Shown: positions 59,915 to 64,000 of the stretch, piece by piece
Position numbering within the stretch: the stretch's first letter is position 1
How the letters are laid out: the number at the start of each line of letters is the position of its first letter
Notes under the pieces: model-generated
Seen by the model: only the letters and a program-made list of their open reading frames with translations
What the model was told of the DNA's origin: nothing
Database searches by the model: none
DNA from: Elmis aenea
Taxonomy: Eukaryota; Arthropoda; Insecta; Coleoptera; Elmidae
Assembly (NCBI GenBank): GCA_947652605.1
Contig: OX393577.1
Coordinates: forward strand, 34,289,466-34,353,465
Direction of reading: 5' to 3'
Length of the DNA stretch: 64,000 nt
Position numbers and translations under genes: made by a program

Positions 59915-61370
59915 TGTCAACGAAATATTGTATTTGTTTATAAGGTTAAGTATTGGTTGTTGCCAACTTTATGAAAAATCTATTGTAACATTAGCCTATA
60001 CTTAGGTATTCACATTTTAGCTCTGTGACTCTATTATTCTCAAAATGCATAGTTTTACTGTTAACACTATTTAGAGTTTCGCAGATATTCTGCAAGTAGA
60101 GCCAAGACCGATACAATTAATTCTAAAATAGCTAAAAAAAACTCTCTTGTTATTTCTTGAAAAGTGTCTTTGTTTATTATCTTCCTTTTTAATTTTTACT
60201 TTATAAAATGTTTTGTCAAATTTAAAATGCTACATGGAGGAAATTATTTTAAAGTTAATCCGTAAAAAAGTGTAAAAAAAATAAAATAGCTCAATTCATG
60301 AAAATATGTTGTTGCACCGTTATAATAACTTGTGTGCCTTTAAATTATTGTTATAAATTTCAAACTTGTACTTTGGTCACCAATCATGATTTATGTAAAA
60401 ATAATTTTTTAAATATCGAACGTAGCTAAACTAATTAGGAAACTGTATTGGTATCTGTGGCAACTAATACAACTCTAGGGACTGAATTTACACGTACACA
60501 AATAAGATAATTGTCTAGGGCCCGCCGAGTGCTCATGTACCAAATGATAAGCGCGTAGTAACTTATTCATCCTACTAAATGATCAGCTGTATATCCATAA
60601 TCTTCTATTTATACGTTACCAATCTGTTTTGCGACATATTGCGACCGTGGAAAGTAAATTTTTACGTATTTTTGAATGTAAAATAAGTGAGTATAATAAT
60701 ATTTAATTTATCGTAGATAATTTTCAAATTATATCCTTAACTTATGTTCCATTAAATGAAAGCCTTAATTGCCAATAACGTTAATAAGTTTTATTTCTAA
60801 GCGACGATTAGTACCACTGCCTTTTCAGTTCTAAAATAGGCAAAAGTAAACCAATTCGAATATGTTCAAAAACAAGTGGATAACGAGAATCTGTTTAACA
60901 AAATCGACAATTTATTTTAGGGCTTTAGCCCTATATATCTTAAACCCGATTTCGATGTTTGATTTCTGTTTTGTGTTAAACTTCTCTCGTAAATTTAGGC
61001 CGAAAATGTCCTATTTTAATTTTTGGAACACTGTATAAGTAGGTACTATTATTTTTTTAAATATCCTATAATCAATCATTGTATTCATCATAAAACGAGT
61101 TAACTAAGGCTAGGGCTTGACAACGCCATGCGACTAAGATCTTAACTCTTCGATTCCCAGTGCTTTGCGTGTTGGTGTAATTTTAATGACTACGTTACTT
61201 TGACGTTTTAACACAGAACCTTTTATTTTACAATCACCGCGCATTTGTTGAAGTCAAAGTTGTCGCCCATGCTGTAAGTATTTTTTTTTAAATTAGATGT
61301 TTTTCTATATTTTAACCAATTGTTACAACTATGGAATTTTTGTTAAAAGAGAAATATGCAAGTGAAGTGC
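59915..61370. other. AT-rich non-coding stretch
   Basis: No element ends or recognisable genes were found. A GC-richer bit lies near 60515-60560. Confidence 0.35.
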
Positions 61371-61373
61371 ATA

Positions 61374-62394
61374 TGTCACCTGAGGGTGACACAGAGCACT
61401 ATGACCACAGAACATACTATGACCTGCCTATGGCAACTAAAGTCCGAAGTGTTACCATTTGGAATTTTAGGTCAGTTTTTATTTATTTTAAAATGACATT
61501 ATATGAAATAATTGAAGAATTGGGGAGAGACGAGGTTAGTGGGGATCTTGATTATGTTGGGACAGATTGAGATAATCCATCTAAATTTTAAAAGGTCCAA
61601 GAATTAGAGGCCACATTATATGACGAAGCGTCGCCGAAAGAAAATAAGATTAATCGTGTACGATAAGTAAATAGCTCCATAATACGACTTAATTTTTGCC
61701 ATGTGAAAAATGAGATAAAGATAAACAGTTTACCATGACACAATAATGTTATATGTCCCATATTGAGTGTTTTGAACTTTTGTTTACGAATTAAATTGTT
61801 AAATTTATTGTAGAAAATAATTATTATTATGCTATGCAAAGAAATTACGTGTTAAATGTCACCACAGATGAATTTTGGATATACATTTCAATTTGTTTCT
61901 GACAGAATACATGACCCAAAGTACATGCGTGTGTTTTGGGAAAAATGCAGATATTATAATAATATGGTTGCAAAAAGCATGAGTAAATTTTTTGAAATTC
62001 GGCAATACCTTTATCTTTTTAACAATAATACTTTGCGATGAAAAAAATGGTGGTTTCCACTTTTTGCATCAAATGCCAAATTTTGGTTTGAATACTGCAT
62101 GTCAAAAATTTGGTTCCTTAAAATATGGGCGATTCTAAGCTTACATATTGCGAATTTCGAAGGGGCTATTGCTTCAAGTTATTGCCAGCAATATGGAAAA
62201 CCGCTGTTGATAAGCACATCCTGCACTGTTCCCGTAAAAAAATTAATTCTAATTATAAATAAGCATATCGAATCGAGTTTTGTAAAAAAAAAACTTGTTA
62301 ATTGCGGTTTTTTCATAGCCTACGATAATCTATACCTAGTATTTATGCGACTGGCGTTACTGTAATAGTGCCCAGTGTCATCTGAGGGTGACAC
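61374..62394 (+). mobile_element. piggyBac-like element remnant
   Basis: The left end TGTCACCTGAGGGTGACACA and right end GTGTCATCTGAGGGTGACAC are imperfect inverses extending into GCACTAT / ATAGTGC, about 30 bp. The enclosed transposase remnant is piggyBac-like. TTAA is not seen at the borders, so they may have decayed. About 1 kb remains of an expected 2 kb or more, so it is internally deleted. Confidence 0.6.
61491..62365 (+). pseudogene. piggyBac-like transposase pseudogene
   Basis: The N-terminal part (61494-61570) reads MTLYEIIEELGRDEVSGDLD, like the acidic start of piggyBac-type proteins. The middle (61856-62041) reads YMRVFWEKCRYYNNMVAKSM followed by FFEIRQYLYLFNNNT, the family's RYWxxxxRY...MSxNRFxxIRxxLHFxDN block. 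The C-terminal piece (62220-62360) has NKHIESSFV and GFFIAYDNLY, matching the FDNFFTS catalytic-Asp region. Stops and deletions separate the three pieces. Confidence 0.68.
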
Positions 62395-62748
62395 CTAATT
62401 TTCAGGAAAAATAATATCAATATAAGAAACTTGATGTCACGTTATTATTAACAGCAATAGACGTAAGAAAAAAAAATTTAAGAACGGCATCTTGCTTGCA
62501 CTTTCAATGGGAATGGAGGTTTAACTATTAATAGAAAATTTATAATTTCTGCAGATTATAATAAATATGGTTTAAAAAAATATAAAATGACAGATTTTTC
62601 AAGCTAAAGGGATACTATACAATAAAGACGAGTTTAGTTTATATTCTTACTAACACTGCTCATTAATCACTCTACAGTTTCTGATATCTCCATATACTCT
62701 TCATATTGAAATCTCTAACCCAAATGACAATAGGTTTTATCAAGAACA
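62395..62748. other. AT-rich spacer
   Basis: No gene or repeat end is recognised between the piggyBac-like remnant and the family B repeat. Confidence 0.4.
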
Positions 62749-62750
62749 TA

Positions 62751-63327
62751 CAGGGTGATCTAAAAATCATGTCACCTCGAATGTCTTGTTTGTTTTTGAA
62801 AATAACTAATACAAACCTTAGACATGTAAAAATGATTTACTAATTTGAAATTTTGAAGTATTTATTTTCGAACTAGTATTTTAAAAAGTTAAAATAAGAT
62901 AGTATTTTTTATTATCTTTTCGGAAATGCTGACATATTAATACTTTTTTTGGACAAAAGTTTCAAGTATAAGAATGAAAAAATCAACCACTTTGTCGATC
63001 GTCATTAAGTTTTTGCTTGAGCTTTAAAAACAAAAACTTTTCGTGTACATTCTCATTTAGGTGAAATTTTACTGATACATTATATGTAGATTTTGACATT
63101 TTTTATAAAAAATCCGTATCAAAAGTATCGCTCGAAACGTCATTTTCACATGTCATTAAAAACTATAAGGTTAATTGGAATGCCTAGAGCGACACTTTTT
63201 ATACACACAAACACACATGCTTAAACACAACATGTATAACTAAAATGATTTGATGGCCATAAAACTTTATTTTAATATATTTAAAAATAAACAATATCAA
63301 TGAAATTCGCACTGGTTAAACACCCTG
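62751..63327. mobile_element. repeat family B, copy 3, TA-flanked
   Basis: It begins CAGGGTGATCTAAAAATC and ends AAACACCCTG, with TA on both sides (62749-62750 and 63328-63329), giving 577 bp. It shares the ATGCCTAGAGCGACACTTTT and TGATTTGATGGCCATA blocks with the copies at 13256 and 36919. It lacks the insertion present at 37233-37786. It is non-coding. Confidence 0.75.
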
Positions 63328-63493
63328 TATGTACGAGTAGATACAAATACTAAAATAAACAACAAAACTTAACATGACAATTTCTTCATAGTGCACTGTT
63401 TCATCCAAAAAAGTAACTTTACAAAAACTAAAAAACAGTTTAGCCCGCGTGTACAGTTCAGACATTAAATTTGTTTGACCAGTTATTTTAGAT

Positions 63494-63767
63494 CAGGGGT
63501 TCCCAAAGTTTTTACCAAACGGGACAAATTGTAGACAGCGAATATTTGGCGAGCCAAAAAAAAGAAGTGTTTTTGAGACCTTGATTCGTGGAGAACAGAA
63601 AATCTCGAAATGTCAAAATATGTAGGTATCCATATACATTTTTTTTGTGTGAATAGAAAATTATCTGGTATGATTTCAAGATGGCGGATGGTCTGACATC
63701 GCGCGAGCCGTATTTTTAGGGTTCGCGGGCCGCATTTGTCCCGCGGGCCGTACTTTGGGAACCCCTG
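63494..63767. mobile_element. hAT MITE, 274 bp
   Basis: The left end CAGGGGTTCCCAAAGT and the right end ACTTTGGGAACCCCTG are exact inverses. GCGGGCCG-type words occur near the right end. The 8-bp flanks (TTTTAGAT, TTTCGGCA) no longer match. The 97-codon minus-strand open frame over it reads across both ends and is not a gene. Confidence 0.8.
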
Positions 63768-64000
63768 TTTCGGCACAGTCAGATTGTGAGGAACAATGTA
63801 TGAGTTTATGAATCAAATTCAAAAGAAACAACTCTGCTGTTTAGCATACGTTGACATGCAATTATTTGTGTGGCGTATGGATAAATAATTGCGGCTCAAT
63901 ACCATACGGTTTTTGTCCAACCAGTTTTATGTACAGACCAATTGGGTTTTAAATTAAGGTGCAATACATTTTTGATATTGCGCTTACCATTAGCGTATTC
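63768..64000. other. AT-rich end of window
   Basis: No feature is recognised. Confidence 0.4.

Noticed and set aside
63483..63776. 97-codon minus-strand gene
   Set aside because: It reads exactly from one end to the other of a hAT MITE. The protein's start and end are the translated inverted repeats.

Overview
The window is AT-rich eukaryotic DNA, most likely from an insect or a close arthropod relative. The evidence is the dense and varied population of cut-and-paste transposon remnants (hAT, Tc1/mariner, piggyBac-like and PIF/Harbinger-like, plus large foldback elements), small fragments of non-LTR and Penelope-like retroelements, and a tRNA-like SINE. There is no bacterial gene organisation, and I recognise no intact host gene. 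All protein similarity I can read belongs to broken transposases or reverse transcriptases. One 200-base assembly gap lies at 57574-57773.

Layout. 0-9 kb: an anonymous flank, two TIR elements of about 0.9-1 kb (481-1441, 4948-5849), a perfect-style hairpin (3627-3802), a CCGGTT-rich hAT-like element, a hAT MITE with an 8-bp duplication (7185-7452), a TIR element carrying 33-bp tandem repeats and a SINE. 9-20.5 kb: a 1.2-kb foldback element inserted into an older repeat whose uninterrupted relative is at 20.06-20.47 kb, a repeat with an expanded ~145-bp array (13.3-14.5 kb), three hAT MITEs and a Harbinger-like MITE. 22-31 kb: further hAT elements (one keeping a transposase tail), a hairpin, a 12-bp satellite and a TA-flanked foldback. 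31.3-33.1 kb: a TIR element with five 170-bp internal repeats and a 43-codon ORF. 34-36 kb: a mariner with DD41D-type spacing nested in a second foldback. 36.7-46.4 kb: LINE and Penelope scraps, another nested repeat, and a mariner gene split by a hAT. 47-51.2 kb: a 150-bp satellite, a TTAA-flanked MITE, a multiply nested hAT-like element and a 1.2-kb hAT with a perfect duplication. 53-64 kb: two hAT transposase tails, a LINE tail, a 148-bp satellite, an uninterrupted copy of the nested family, a piggyBac-like remnant and a final hAT MITE.

The main value of the window is its transposition archaeology. At least four insertions can be read directly by comparing an interrupted copy with an uninterrupted paralogue, or by following a transposase reading frame across an insertion, and nine hAT-type elements keep 8-bp target duplications (five exact, four with one mismatch). 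The open questions are the 43-residue ORF inside the 31.3-kb element, a set of short palindromic repeats of unknown mobiliser, and the shared CAGGGTG ends of many otherwise unrelated repeats. Stretches between elements are AT-rich and show no recognisable gene; they could be intergenic or intronic.
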